Notes: generated by a model from the sequence alone, not told the origin. A DNA stretch of 64,000 nt from Pedobacter ureilyticus (GCF_005925345.1 NZ_SSHJ01000008.1:128506-192505), one strand, 5' to 3'. Numbered from the stretch's first letter, positions 49,301 through 57,114 are shown. Program-made: numbers and translations.

Positions 49301-50524
49301 AAATTGAAGTAAATCGTTACTGTTAGATAGCCTAGCCCCCGGCGGGATGGTCGCTAATAAATTATTCGATTGCGTAGGGAAGGTACTGTTATTGAAGCCT
49401 GAAGGTAAACTATCCGTTCTGGTACGGGTAAAATTGGGGTTATAAGGTGCGTACTCGGCCAAGTCTGCAAAACCGATCACATCTCTCGAGTCGGTAGTGT
49501 TGCCTGTTTTATTGGTAATCCAAACCTCAACCTTGGTAATATTTACCGGCGATAGTACTGTTGGAGGCGTTCTTTGTGCTCTATTGTATTGATCTCTAAA
49601 ATACTGCGCCAAGAAATAGTGTTTGTTGGCTTCGTACTCGCTACCACTAATACGGTACTCGCTCTGTTGTGCCCCATTGCTAATTTCTATCTGTTTAGAT
49701 TGAGATTTTTGCTGTGTAAAAACGGTAGTTAAACCCAGCTTACCAAATTGCAACTGCGTTTTAATACCGAACAAGGCTTGTGTACCTGTAATTAACGACG
49801 TATTTAAAGGCAAACTCACGTTACCGGCTTCAATTTTTCTGATGATGTCATCAGGACCGCCAGTGTAATCTAGCTTAATCTGGTTCTCAAAATCAAACTG
49901 CGCCTCGGTATTGTAATTCATCTTGATTTTCATCTTGGTACCAATGTTACCCACCACATCCATTTGGATACGTTGCGTAAAATCAAAATTGCTTTGAACC
50001 CGTTGACGTTCGTTAAACAAGGGATTTTCGTTCTTATTTATACGACCTAAGAAAGTAAGTTCTGCCTCGCCGCTTGGCTGTATATCTATAGTGGTACCAC
50101 CAAAAATCTTTTCAAAAACACGACTGTTAATCTTTACCTCCGGAATAACACCCGTTTTACGGATATCATCAATTTCTTGGTTAGAAAACAAGCGCCAGTT
50201 CTCACGCTTAATGTCGCTATTAACCATGCGCAAATACTGTTCTACGGTAAGGTATTGAGGTGGCGTGTACAACTTATCGCCAATGCGCTCGGTAATTACA
50301 TAACGGTTATTGGTGGCATCATACTCTACCTCACGTTTGATGTTTTCGGGAAGTTTAAAAAATGGATTGCTGTAGTTGCGCAACCCCATCCATTGTTTTT
50401 CTTGTAGGTTAAATGTGTTCTTCGCAGAGTCTATCCTAGATCCTACACTGTTTATTTGTGAGAACGATTTTTTGCCTAAGCATAGGCCTACCAATAAAAC
50501 AAAATAGGTAAGTTTGTTTTTCAA
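43358..50524 (-). CDS. sprA: SprA, type IX secretion outer-membrane translocon
   Basis: 2388 residues, the expected giant size. SprA (Sov in Porphyromonas) is a 36-strand barrel that forms the protein-conducting pore of type IX secretion. Signal peptide about 1-22 (YFVLLVGLCLGKKSFS). SprA-type blocks: ERIGDKLYTPPQYLTVEQYL near residue 75, the SYIDDFEASRSVIDLKSAIA segment near 870, and IRFVRMFMTDF further on; the end is FNTSFSNFGFSLRATLN. The start is a TTG at 50524: an in-frame stop lies two codons upstream and the next Met is past the signal peptide. It is 10 nt after the ruvA stop. Confidence 0.95.
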   Translation of the reverse strand: MKNKLTYFVLLVGLCLGKKSFSQINSVGSRIDSAKNTFNLQEKQWMGLRNYSNPFFKLPENIKREVEYDATNNRYVITERIGDKLYTPPQYLTVEQYLRMVNSDIKRENWRLFSNQEIDDIRKTGVIPEVKINSRVFEKIFGGTTIDIQPSGEAELTFLGRINKNENPLFNERQRVQSNFDFTQRIQMDVVGNIGTKMKIKMNYNTEAQFDFENQIKLDYTGGPDDIIRKIEAGNVSLPLNTSLITGTQALFGIKTQLQFGKLGLTTVFTQQKSQSKQIEISNGAQQSEYRISGSEYEANKHYFLAQYFRDQYNRAQRTPPTVLSPVNITKVEVWITNKTGNTTDSRDVIGFADLAEYAPYNPNFTRTRTDSLPSGFNNSTFPTQSNNLLATIPPGARLSNSNDLLQFFQGSGSTDNFAKITYARKLTDREFTMHPQLGYISLNVQLNTDELLAVAYRYTYNGQEFQVGEFSTDVPFDQATPNVLFAKLLKNETTKPNLPIWDLMMKNIYNIGGYQISNQNFKLDIFRIDETAGVERAVITEGARTTNKIWLQAVALDRLNQQKERKPDGVFDFEAQSSPFASSQSNIGTTNNPTFGTGTSATSLTNTISGYVTIDPQNGRIIFPVIEPFGKDLAGQFVSTETNLIDKYTYPQLYDSTKVVAQQNFPGKDRYLIKGHYQSEISSEFSLNAINVPEGSVKVFMGSIPLVEGNDYTVDYMSGRVKILNTALLSSGQSIRISTENNELFGLQQRSLFGLRGDYRVNNKLNIGGTFMNLTERPITPKVNFGEEPISNSIWGMDVNYTSSSRFLTKLVDKLPLISTKEKSNITFYGEFAQLVPGHPSALNMGGSKGGTSYIDDFEASRSVIDLKSAIAWQISGTPQLFPEGSPALTPSLSYGYNRAKIAFYNIDPLFYGRGGQGQIPAGLRNDKNELSNHYVREVLETEVFPFKQISTGQAITLQTLDLAYYPMIRGPYNFTTTGFNADGTLQNPRSRWGGLMRRVDVNDFEANNIEYVELWMMDPFMYKPGSQGGDLYFNIGNISEDILKDGRKSIENGLPAGDDPTKYDETIWGRVAKLQPVVQVFDNDPNVRRAQDVGLDGLSNSNERAKFQNEINQIKALLNPDAAVAFENDPSSDDYAYFRGGALDQENAGILKRYMNFNGLEGNSKTSQQSQQELGLENSASTALPDGEDVNRDNNMTQSDEYFQYKVSIRPGDLQVGQGFVTDKVVSSVKLANGQTQNATWYQIRIPLAQYERAMGGIQDFKSIRFVRMFMTDFADTAVLRFAKIQFVRGEWRQYNAKNESNKVIADPSLGLTPPADNSILELGTVNIEENGRRTPIPYVVPPGIERERDFSNYRGDTRQNEQSLSLIVKDLRDGYGRAAFKTGINDFRSYKRLEMYVHLEGDGIHALENNDLSAFLRIGTDNDDNYYEYNKPLRVTQAGTSDPYAIWPEDNKLDIELELFQKAKIARNNARLGAGPWPINQPFRYSDGVNTIIVKGQPDMSKVRVYMLGVKNPLRGATGSPTDDDGLAKYAQVWFNELRLTEFDERGGWAATARMSMKLADFADVNVSGTRSTVGFGSIDSKVSERSRADHTAFDISSNMELGKFLPKTSGVKVPMFVSYSKQVATPQFDPRTPDIELSKALDAANKAQRDSILNFAQDYTTRSSLAFTNVRKDRVKEDAKVRLWDIENFNISYAQSKLSHRDFINQSTIQNTYKASLAYNYSYNSKSYQPFDKLIKSNTLKLLKDFNFSLLPNAINFRIDFDRFYSENTLRNNDPNNYIPINTTFNKNFQVTRVYGIAWDLTKSLSLDFDATNYSIIDEPEGRINGLKRDTLWNNLKSLGRTTDYNHSLNVRYNWPINKIPGMDWMTVATTYGTTFTWQTEALSTLNDPTIDLGNTIQNSRTIQVNPTLNMASLYNKFGFIRRTLNNRDTVFKFSNFMVGLLTSIKNVNVAFTQTKGTFLPGYLPKTKFFGIDDVSGAPGLGFVFGSQRDIRLMAVNNGWITTDENQMQLYVNTLREDFQLTSTIEPLKDLKVTLTASKNRTLNYSTNFKYDVPSGGFTNLSPNTTGDYSISTITFGTAFKDKSGSTLSGVFNEFMNNRSVISRRLGARNPNSGGVTAGYANGYDKSSQDVVVLSFLAAYTGKDANSSSLNALPKIPLPNWRLTYSGLTKYGFIADRFSEMSLRHGYRSVYSVNGFNSLLRYEEVDGFASSKDVNGNFLPLYQFAQVSIAEQFAPLVGIDTRLKNNMTLNFEINKTRLLGLSLSNSQLAHLSENNLVFGLGYRTTKFRFPFGLFKQLKMDNNMDFKLDISVRDNKTVIYRADIVEAEVSSGAKNITLRPSVDYVLNQRFNVRLFYDSNITKPYTSQSFNTSFSNFGFSLRATLN

Positions 50525-50534
50525 TCTGGTTTAT

Positions 50535-51119
50535 TTATAAATTCTTCAAAGCTTGTTTGATCATTTGCTCTACAGTTAGCTCACCTTCGGCTTTTTTAAG
50601 CACATTTTCTAATGCTTTTTCTGCCACCTGCTTGCCAAAGCCAAGCATGATCAAAGCAGATAACGCTTCATCTTTAATTGTATTGTGAATAGGCATCGAA
50701 ATTAATGATTCTATGCCTTCTTTTTTCAATTTATCTTGTAGCTCTAACACAATTCGTTGTGCAGATTTAGCGCCTATTCCTTTTATTTTTTGAATCAAGG
50801 CTACATCGGCGTTTACAATTGCTTGTTGTATTTCTGCTGGCGTTATAGAAGAGAGCATCATGCGGCAGGTGGTTGGACCAATGCCCGAAACCGAAATTAA
50901 ATGCAGGAACAACTTACGTTCTCCTTCGTCTGCAAAACCATAAAGTGTATGCGCATCTTCTTTTACATGCAGCCAAGTGTAGATCTTGCATCGCTCTGCG
51001 CTACCTAATGCAGCGTAAGTATTAAGCGATATATGGATTTGATAACCCACACCGCCCGTTTCTACAACAATGTAGGTTGGGCATTTAAACGTAAGCTTAC
51101 CATCAATATACGCGTACAT
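50535..51119 (-). CDS. ruvA: Holliday junction helicase subunit RuvA
   Basis: 194 residues. Binds four-way DNA junctions and loads RuvB. The N-terminal OB domain starts MYAYIDGKLTFKCPTYIVVE. Two helix-hairpin-helix motifs follow: LISVSGIGPTTCRMMLSS and IQKIKGIGAKSAQRIVLEL. The C-terminal RuvB-binding domain is ALSALIMLGFGKQVAEKAL. Its adjacency to sprA is, as I recall, a recurrent Bacteroidota arrangement, though the functions are unrelated. Confidence 0.96.
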   Translation of the reverse strand: MYAYIDGKLTFKCPTYIVVETGGVGYQIHISLNTYAALGSAERCKIYTWLHVKEDAHTLYGFADEGERKLFLHLISVSGIGPTTCRMMLSSITPAEIQQAIVNADVALIQKIKGIGAKSAQRIVLELQDKLKKEGIESLISMPIHNTIKDEALSALIMLGFGKQVAEKALENVLKKAEGELTVEQMIKQALKNL

Positions 51120-51193
51120 ATTTTTAAGTTATAAGTAAAAAATCAAAAGTCAAAAAAGATTTTCAGTTTTTAAACACAAGTGTTAATAAAACA

Positions 51194-51225
51194 CTTTAGG
51201 CGAGTGCAATTACACTCGCCTAAAG
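51194..51225 (-). terminator. terminator between maeB and ruvA
   Basis: A perfect 13-bp stem CTTTAGGCGAGTG / CACTCGCCTAAAG (51194-51206 with 51213-51225), 6-nt loop, followed on the minus strand by TGTTTTATT. It separates maeB from ruvA-sprA. Confidence 0.75.
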
Positions 51226-51280
51226 CTACATAGCTAACGTAGCGTTTAATGCTAAATTAACCAGATTTTTATTTTTATGG

Positions 51281-53590
51281 CTATTTCTTTTTAAATAAAC
51301 CTTTTTTTCTCGGTCCTGCCTCTTCCTCTTTGGCTTGTACATCTAGCACTGCAATGGTTACCATGTTTACAATTTCCCTCACCGAGCTGCCTAACTGCAC
51401 AATATGAACCGGTTTTTTCAACCCTAAAAGGATTGGGCCAACTGCTTCGGCGCCGCCAAGCTCTTGCAATAATTTATAAGCAATGTTACCCGACTCTAAG
51501 TTAGGAAATATTAGCGTATTTGCCGGCGCACCTGCTAAACTACTAAAAGGAAAGTTATCTTTCAACATGGCACTGTTAATTGCAAAATTTCCTTGCATTT
51601 CGCCATCTACAATAATATCTGGGTACTTTTCATGAAGAATTTTAACTGCCTTTCTAGTTTTTTCGGGCACAATGCCCTCGTTAGAACCAAAGTTAGAGTA
51701 AGAGAGCACCGCAATACGTGGCGTAATATTAAATTTCCTAACTGATTTTTCTAACAACAATGCAACATCTACCAACTCTTCCGCTGTTGGATCTACATTA
51801 ACGGTCGTATCTCCAAAGAAAACCGGACCTTTTTCGGTCATCATCATATACATACCCGCCACTCGGCTTACACCTTCTTCTGTACCAATAATTTGCAAAG
51901 CTGGTTTAATGGTAGTAGCATAGTTTTTGGTTAAACCGGAAATCATGGCATCGGCTTCGCCAAATTCTACCATCGAAGAGCCGAAGTAGTTCCTGTCTCG
52001 CATCATTTTTGCTGCTTCGGCTACAGAAGTTACTCCGCGTCTTTGCCTTTTTTCGTATAATGATTGTGCATATTTCTTAGTTCTTTCTGGCTCTAAAGCC
52101 GGATCTATAATTTGCACACCATCTAATTCTAAAGCACTTTCTTCTATAATTTGCTGGATTTTCTCTTTGTTACCCAATAAAATCGGTATAGCAATGTTGT
52201 CTTCCTTCACAATTTGAGCGGCTTTTAAAATTTTATAGTTATCCGCCTCCGCAAAAACCACACGTTTAGGATCTGACTTTGCTTTATTAGTGATAGCACG
52301 CATAATGGCATCATCGGTGCCTAAACGTTTTCTCAACTCTTCTGCATAAGCATCCCAATCGGTAATGGTTTTACGAGCCACACCACTTTCAATAGCCGCT
52401 TTTGCCACCGCCATAGAAACGTTGGTCATCAAACGAAAATCCATTGGTTTTGGAATGATATATTCTTTACCAAACTTAATATTTTTAGCGTTATACGCCA
52501 TGTTTACTGCCTCTGGAACTGGCTTTTTAGCAAGCTCAGCAATGGCACGCACCGCGGCAATTTTCATTTCTTCGTTAATTGCAGTAGCTCTTACGTCTAA
52601 GGCACCTCTAAAAATATACGGAAAACCCAATACATTATTTACTTGGTTAGGATAATCTGACCGGCCAGTTGCCATAATGATATCCTTACGTGAATTGATG
52701 GCTAAATCGTAGGCAATTTCTGGATTTGGATTGGCCATGGCCATTACGATTGGATTTTTCGCCATCGATTTTAGCATCTCTACAGAAACACAATCTGCCG
52801 AAGAAAGACCAATGAAAACATCCGAATCTTTCATCGCCTCTTCTAATGTATGCAGGTCTCTTTTAGTTACAAATTCAGCTTTGATTGGATCTATTTTCTC
52901 ACGATCAGCACGGATCACACCGCTCCTGTCGCACATTACGATGTTTTCTTTTTTAGCTCCCAGCGCCACATACAAACGCGAACAAGAAATAGCCGCAGCG
53001 CCCGCACCATTCACCACAATCTTGATTTTGTCCATTTTCTTTTTCTGCAATTCACAAGCATTTAACAATGCCGCTGCAGAAATGATGGCTGTACCATGTT
53101 GGTCATCGTGCATCACCGGGATGTTCATTTCTTCTTTAAGCCTGCGCTCAATTTCGAAACACTCTGGTGCTTTAATATCTTCTAAGTTAACGCCGCCAAA
53201 AGTTGGCTCTAAAGCTTTAACGATGTTTACAAACTCATCAACATTCTTGGTGTCTAATTCTAAGTCAAACACATCGATATCAGCAAAAATCTTAAACAAA
53301 AGACCTTTACCCTCCATTACTGGTTTACCAGCCTCTGGACCAATATCGCCTAAGCCTAAAACAGCGGTACCATTACTAATTACGGCTACCAAATTACCTT
53401 TTGCGGTGTATTTATATACATCGTCTTTATTGTCTGCAATTTTTAAACATGGCTCTGCTACTCCAGGAGAATAGGCCAATGTTAAATCACGTTGTGAAGA
53501 ATATGGTTTGGTTGGGATTACTTCAATTTTTCCAGGTCTACCCTGCGAGTGGTAGTCCAAGGCATCTTGCTTTCTATTAATCTTGCTCAT
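51281..53590 (-). CDS. maeB: NADP-dependent malic enzyme with phosphotransacetylase-like domain
   Basis: Oxidative decarboxylation of malate to pyruvate, giving NADPH. 769 residues. The N-terminal malic enzyme has YHSQGRPGKIEV, YSPGVAEPC, MHDDQHGTAIISAAAL and the nucleotide loop VNGAGAAAISC. From about 430 a phosphotransacetylase-like domain follows (RVVFAEADNYKILKAAQIV, GSSMVEFGEADAMISGLTKN), which in MaeB proteins is regulatory (acetyl-CoA), not catalytic. Likely has its own promoter and terminator. Confidence 0.95.
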   Translation of the reverse strand: MSKINRKQDALDYHSQGRPGKIEVIPTKPYSSQRDLTLAYSPGVAEPCLKIADNKDDVYKYTAKGNLVAVISNGTAVLGLGDIGPEAGKPVMEGKGLLFKIFADIDVFDLELDTKNVDEFVNIVKALEPTFGGVNLEDIKAPECFEIERRLKEEMNIPVMHDDQHGTAIISAAALLNACELQKKKMDKIKIVVNGAGAAAISCSRLYVALGAKKENIVMCDRSGVIRADREKIDPIKAEFVTKRDLHTLEEAMKDSDVFIGLSSADCVSVEMLKSMAKNPIVMAMANPNPEIAYDLAINSRKDIIMATGRSDYPNQVNNVLGFPYIFRGALDVRATAINEEMKIAAVRAIAELAKKPVPEAVNMAYNAKNIKFGKEYIIPKPMDFRLMTNVSMAVAKAAIESGVARKTITDWDAYAEELRKRLGTDDAIMRAITNKAKSDPKRVVFAEADNYKILKAAQIVKEDNIAIPILLGNKEKIQQIIEESALELDGVQIIDPALEPERTKKYAQSLYEKRQRRGVTSVAEAAKMMRDRNYFGSSMVEFGEADAMISGLTKNYATTIKPALQIIGTEEGVSRVAGMYMMMTEKGPVFFGDTTVNVDPTAEELVDVALLLEKSVRKFNITPRIAVLSYSNFGSNEGIVPEKTRKAVKILHEKYPDIIVDGEMQGNFAINSAMLKDNFPFSSLAGAPANTLIFPNLESGNIAYKLLQELGGAEAVGPILLGLKKPVHIVQLGSSVREIVNMVTIAVLDVQAKEEEAGPRKKGLFKKK

Positions 53591-53612
53591 TTTTCAAATT
53601 ATTTGTAACGGC

Positions 53613-53620
53613 CAAAGTTA
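53613..53620 (-). promoter_or_regulatory. -7 element TAACTTTG before maeB
   Basis: Minus-strand TAACTTTG 23 nt before the maeB ATG, an exact TAnnTTTG match. The -33 element is unclear. Confidence 0.5.
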
Positions 53621-53763
53621 CAATCTTTTTTTAAGGATGCTGCGTTTTTATCAATCTGTATTGATTGGCAATAGGTTATGAATGTTTAGAAAATAGTCTG
53701 TAAAAATGACCAAAAGGACCGACAAAGATTTTTGAAAAGGTAATTATAGCTATTATTAATAGT

Positions 53764-53823
53764 TAGCCCCTCTTTCCGCTGTAGTCCCCGCTCGCTACGT
53801 CCACTCCGGGCTGCCGCTACAAT
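53764..53823. repeat. GC-rich intergenic block of probable repeat type
   Basis: 60 nt (from GCCCCTCTTTCCGCTGTAGT to GGGCTGCCGCTACAAT) stands out as GC-rich in a very AT-rich 348-nt gene-free stretch (53591-53939). CCGCTGTAG and CTGCCGCTACA form related, partly inverted words. It resembles dispersed repeats I recall from Sphingobacteriaceae, but no second copy is in the window. The rest of the stretch holds only the maeB -7 element. Confidence 0.4.
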
Positions 53824-53939
53824 AGGATTGACCCTTTGTTATTTCCAATGTAATAACCTATAAATTTATCCTTATAATGTGGGTTGTTACCAAGTACTGA
53901 TTTTTTTTGGTCAAGAAAAGATTAAATAAGAAGAACAAC

Positions 53940-55340
53940 CTACATCACCTTCAACACCATACCTTCAGTAATCTTTGCGGATTTTAAACCATTTGCCGCT
54001 TTTAAGCTGGCCACGGTAATACCAACAAATTTTTCGGCGATGCTAGATAAAGTATCACCTTGTTTCACTTTATAATTTACAAAACTAGCTTTGGCTTTTG
54101 GTGTAAACTTAGCTGGAACAGTGTCTCTGTAAATTTTTAGTTTCTGCCCCGGAATAATGGTTGTAACCTCTAATTTGTTCCAAACTTTTAAATCTTGTAC
54201 CTCTACGCCGTATTTATTGGCAATGGCCGTTAAACTTTGTCCGGGCGTTACTTTATGCACTAATGTTTTGGTTTGGGCGGCTTCCTTTTTAGGTAATGCT
54301 TTTTTACGTAAATCCCTCACATCATCTGTTGATGCCAATATAATTTCCCTATCAACGTCAATATCATTATTCAAAACAGTAAAAAGAGACTCGTAAAACT
54401 GGTGGTCTGGTCTTGGTATTACGATTCGTTTGGGCGAAATATCCGTTCCATTTACAATCTTCTTTTTATAGCTTGGATTTAAGGCTATTAATGTTTCCTC
54501 TTTATGGTCAATGGCATTGGCAACATCGGCCAGTGCTACAAAATTTCTAACCTGTACCGTATCTGTTTTAAAAGCAAATGCATTAGGCTTAGCCACAATT
54601 TGATGGCTAGGTGCGTATTTCATTACATATACTGCTGCAATAAAGGCTGGTACATAATTACTGGTTTCTTTCGGCAAAAACTTTCTGATGTCCCAAAAAT
54701 TACGGGAACCCGCTTTCAGTATTGCCCTATTCACGTTGCCTTTGCCACAATTGTAGGCGGCAATGGCCAATAGCCAATCGCCTAGCTCTTCGTAAGCATC
54801 GCGAAAATACGCTGCAGCAGCATAACTTGCTTGTATGGGGTCTTTGCGCTCATCTACAAAGTTATCCATATTTAAGCCGTATGCTTTTGCCGTACCAAAC
54901 ATAAACTGCCATAAACCCGTAGCGCCAACCCTAGAAACCGCATGTGGATTTAAAGACGACTCGACAATAGATAAATACTTGATTTCTGTTGGAATGTTGT
55001 AAGATTTCAGTGCTTTTTCAAAAATGGGAAAATAGTATGAAGAAAGGCCAAGCATATCGCCATACATCGCTCTGCGCTTTACATAAATATCGATATAGCT
55101 TTGAACATACTCATTATAGTCTAACGGAACAGTTTGTTGTATAGAATCTAAGCGCATTTTATATAACAATTGTTGTCCAAACAGTAAGGGCTGCTCAATG
55201 GCAGGAACGGCTACAGTATCTGTCGGCGGTGCTGTAGTTAGCCGTTTTAAGATCGTATCTACTTGAATTTTACTCGTAACTTGCGCTAAAGTGCTAAAAG
55301 CAATCGCAAAACTCAAAACAGTAAGTATCAATTTCCTCAT
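53940..55340 (-). CDS. membrane-bound lytic transglycosylase D-like, two LysM
   Basis: Cleaves peptidoglycan glycan strands. 466 residues, signal peptide about 1-20. The SLT domain (about 100-240) has catalytic Glu127 in LSIVESSLNPHAVSRVGATG, then GLWQFMFGTAKAYGL and AAYNCGKGNVNRAI. Two LysM modules at the C-terminus bind glycan: about 353-398 (HKVTPGQSLTAIANKYGV) and about 421-466 (YKVKQGDTLSSIAEKF). No lipid-Cys is seen, so it is probably periplasmic. It follows gatA, separated by a REP element. Confidence 0.92.
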   Translation of the reverse strand: MRKLILTVLSFAIAFSTLAQVTSKIQVDTILKRLTTAPPTDTVAVPAIEQPLLFGQQLLYKMRLDSIQQTVPLDYNEYVQSYIDIYVKRRAMYGDMLGLSSYYFPIFEKALKSYNIPTEIKYLSIVESSLNPHAVSRVGATGLWQFMFGTAKAYGLNMDNFVDERKDPIQASYAAAAYFRDAYEELGDWLLAIAAYNCGKGNVNRAILKAGSRNFWDIRKFLPKETSNYVPAFIAAVYVMKYAPSHQIVAKPNAFAFKTDTVQVRNFVALADVANAIDHKEETLIALNPSYKKKIVNGTDISPKRIVIPRPDHQFYESLFTVLNNDIDVDREIILASTDDVRDLRKKALPKKEAAQTKTLVHKVTPGQSLTAIANKYGVEVQDLKVWNKLEVTTIIPGQKLKIYRDTVPAKFTPKAKASFVNYKVKQGDTLSSIAEKFVGITVASLKAANGLKSAKITEGMVLKVM

Positions 55341-55354
55341 AGGCTAAAATTTCT

Positions 55355-55464
55355 CGTCATTTCGATAACGCAGGAGGAGAAATCTAGAGCCAAAGCACTT
55401 AGAAAACAGATTTAACCTCGTTGATTTTCAATTCTCTCTACGTTATACTTCGTTCGAAATGACG
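55355..55464. repeat. REP-like palindrome overlapping the gatA stop codon
   Basis: 110 nt. Left end CGTCATTTCGATAACGCAGG then AGGAGAAATCTAGA; right end TTCTCTCTACGTTATACTTC then GTTCGAAATGACG. The right arm reaches 22 nt into gatA and encodes its last residues and stop. Confidence 0.75.
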
Positions 55465-56888
55465 TTAGAGTTTAAAAAACTATATGATAAATTGAGCAAA
55501 GCTTGCTCGTTAAAATGTTTGGTCATTAATTGCATACTTAACGGCAAACCCGCTTGGTTATTGCCTAAGGGTAAAGCTACTGCCGGAATACCTGCTAAAG
55601 ATGCCAATACGGTATAAATATCTGCCATGTACATTACCAAGGGGTCTTGCACATTTTCACCAATTTTAAAAGCTGGGGTGGGTGCCACTGGACTAATTAA
55701 AACATCATTGTCTTTTAACAAAGCTTCTACTCGCTCCCTAATTAATCGACGAACCTTTTGTGCTTTTTGATAATAAGCATCATAATATCCGGCGCTTAAC
55801 ACAAAAGCACCTAACATGATACGCCGCTTAACTTCTTCTCCAAAACCTTCGGCTCTTGAGCTTTTGTACAGTTGGTTTAGGCTTTGTGCTTGCGTGTTAC
55901 GGTATCCATAATGTACGCCATCGTAACGCGACAGGTTTGACGAGGCTTCGGCTGTAGTGAGAATATAGTAGGTTGGCACTAAATACTCCAACAAATCGAA
56001 AGAAACATAAGTTACTTCGTGACCAGCAGCCTTAAATTTATCGAGCGCCAACAGAATGGCTGTTTTAGTTTCAGGATCTAGCGCTTCACTTTCTATCGTT
56101 TCTTTTAGTACAGCTATTCTGAGATTTGGGATTTGAGATTTGAGATTTGAGCTGTAAGACGGCACTGGTTGTTGCGAAACTGTACTATCGTTTTCATCGG
56201 CGCCGGCCAGCACTTCTAACAGTAAAGCGGCATCAGTAACCGATGAAGTTAGTGTACCCACCTGATCAAAAGAAGAAGCATAAGCAATTACACCATAGCG
56301 AGAAATGCGCCCGTAAGTTGGCTTAAAACCAATGTTGCCACAAAATGCCGCAGGTTGGCGAACTGAACCACCTGTATCGGTACCTAAAGCCGCTAGACAT
56401 AGATCTGCCTGCACGGCAACTGCCGAACCTCCAGATGAACCACCTGCAACACGCTCTTCATCGGCTGCATTTTTTACCGTACCGAAATATGAAGTTTCGT
56501 TAGAACCGCCCATGGCAAACTCATCGCAATTTAAACGGCCAATAATAATGGCATCTTCGGCAAGCAAACGCTTAACTACCGTAGAGGAGTAGGGAGAAAC
56601 GAAACCATCTAACATTTTAGAAGAAGCAGTTACCACATGGCCCTCGTAGCAAATATTATCTTTAATCCCGATAACCATGCCCGCCAATTTACCTGCCGAA
56701 CCGTGATCAAGTTTAGCTTGAATTTCTTCAGCTTGCTTTTTTGCAGAATCAAAAAACACCTCATTAAATGCATTGAGGTGTTGATGCTTTTCTATTTGCT
56801 GAAAATAGTAAGTAATAAGTTCTTTTAAAGTAAGCTGCTTTTGCGCAAGTTCTCCCTGTATCTCTGTTAAAGAGCTGTATTTCTTCAA
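55443..56888 (-). CDS. gatA: Asp-tRNA(Asn)/Glu-tRNA(Gln) amidotransferase subunit A
   Basis: Glutaminase subunit of GatCAB, which amidates mischarged Glu-tRNA(Gln) or Asp-tRNA(Asn). 481 residues. Amidase signature triad: Lys76 (VIGIKDNICY), Ser151 (AGGSSGGSAVAVQ) and nucleophile Ser175 (GTDTGGSVRQPAAFCG). The start is TTG at 56888, since an in-frame stop is two codons upstream and no ATG is near. The stretch near residues 246-255 is encoded by a 7-nt tandem array, and the final seven codons including the stop come from a REP. gatB and gatC are not adjacent. Confidence 0.95.
   Translation of the reverse strand: MKKYSSLTEIQGELAQKQLTLKELITYYFQQIEKHQHLNAFNEVFFDSAKKQAEEIQAKLDHGSAGKLAGMVIGIKDNICYEGHVVTASSKMLDGFVSPYSSTVVKRLLAEDAIIIGRLNCDEFAMGGSNETSYFGTVKNAADEERVAGGSSGGSAVAVQADLCLAALGTDTGGSVRQPAAFCGNIGFKPTYGRISRYGVIAYASSFDQVGTLTSSVTDAALLLEVLAGADENDSTVSQQPVPSYSSNLKSQIPNLRIAVLKETIESEALDPETKTAILLALDKFKAAGHEVTYVSFDLLEYLVPTYYILTTAEASSNLSRYDGVHYGYRNTQAQSLNQLYKSSRAEGFGEEVKRRIMLGAFVLSAGYYDAYYQKAQKVRRLIRERVEALLKDNDVLISPVAPTPAFKIGENVQDPLVMYMADIYTVLASLAGIPAVALPLGNNQAGLPLSMQLMTKHFNEQALLNLSYSFLNSNVISNEV
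56120..56153. repeat. period-7 tandem array inside gatA
   Basis: Five 7-nt units on the + strand (gagattt, gggattt, gagattt, gagattt, gagctgt) in the gatA frame, encoding part of SSNLKSQIPNLRI on the minus strand. The same word family occurs between genes at 63365-63399. Confidence 0.75.
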
Positions 56889-56919
56889 AATCTAAACTTA
56901 AAGCGTTTGTAAATACGGT

Positions 56920-57114
56920 TTATTGAGGCTTGTTGGTGTTATCGGTGGTAGTAGAATCAACTCCGTCTTTACCATCTTTAAATTCCTTCATTCCTTTACC
57001 TAAGCCACGCATTAATTCTGGAATTTTTTTACCTCCAAAAAGTAATAAAAGTGCTACTACGATTAGAACGATTTCCATTGTGCCTAACGCAGCTAGTAGT
57101 GGTGTTTGTAACAT
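56920..57114 (-). CDS. tatA: TatA/E-type twin-arginine translocase subunit
   Basis: 64 residues: one membrane helix ([14 protein letters not shown], about 15-28), the [21 protein letters not shown] hinge and amphipathic helix of TatA, then a short polar tail. Polymerises to form the pathway for folded proteins with twin-Arg signals. It follows a longer TatA-like gene by 26 nt. tatC is not in the window. Confidence 0.92.
   Translation of the reverse strand: MLQTPLLAALGTMEIVLIVVALLLLFGGKKIPELMRGLGKGMKEFKDGKDGVDSTTTDNTNKPQ

Noticed and set aside
52731..53474. A 247-codon open frame antisense to maeB
   Set aside because: It lies wholly within a strongly conserved enzyme gene on the other strand, has no recognisable domain, and its composition is that of a reversed coding frame.
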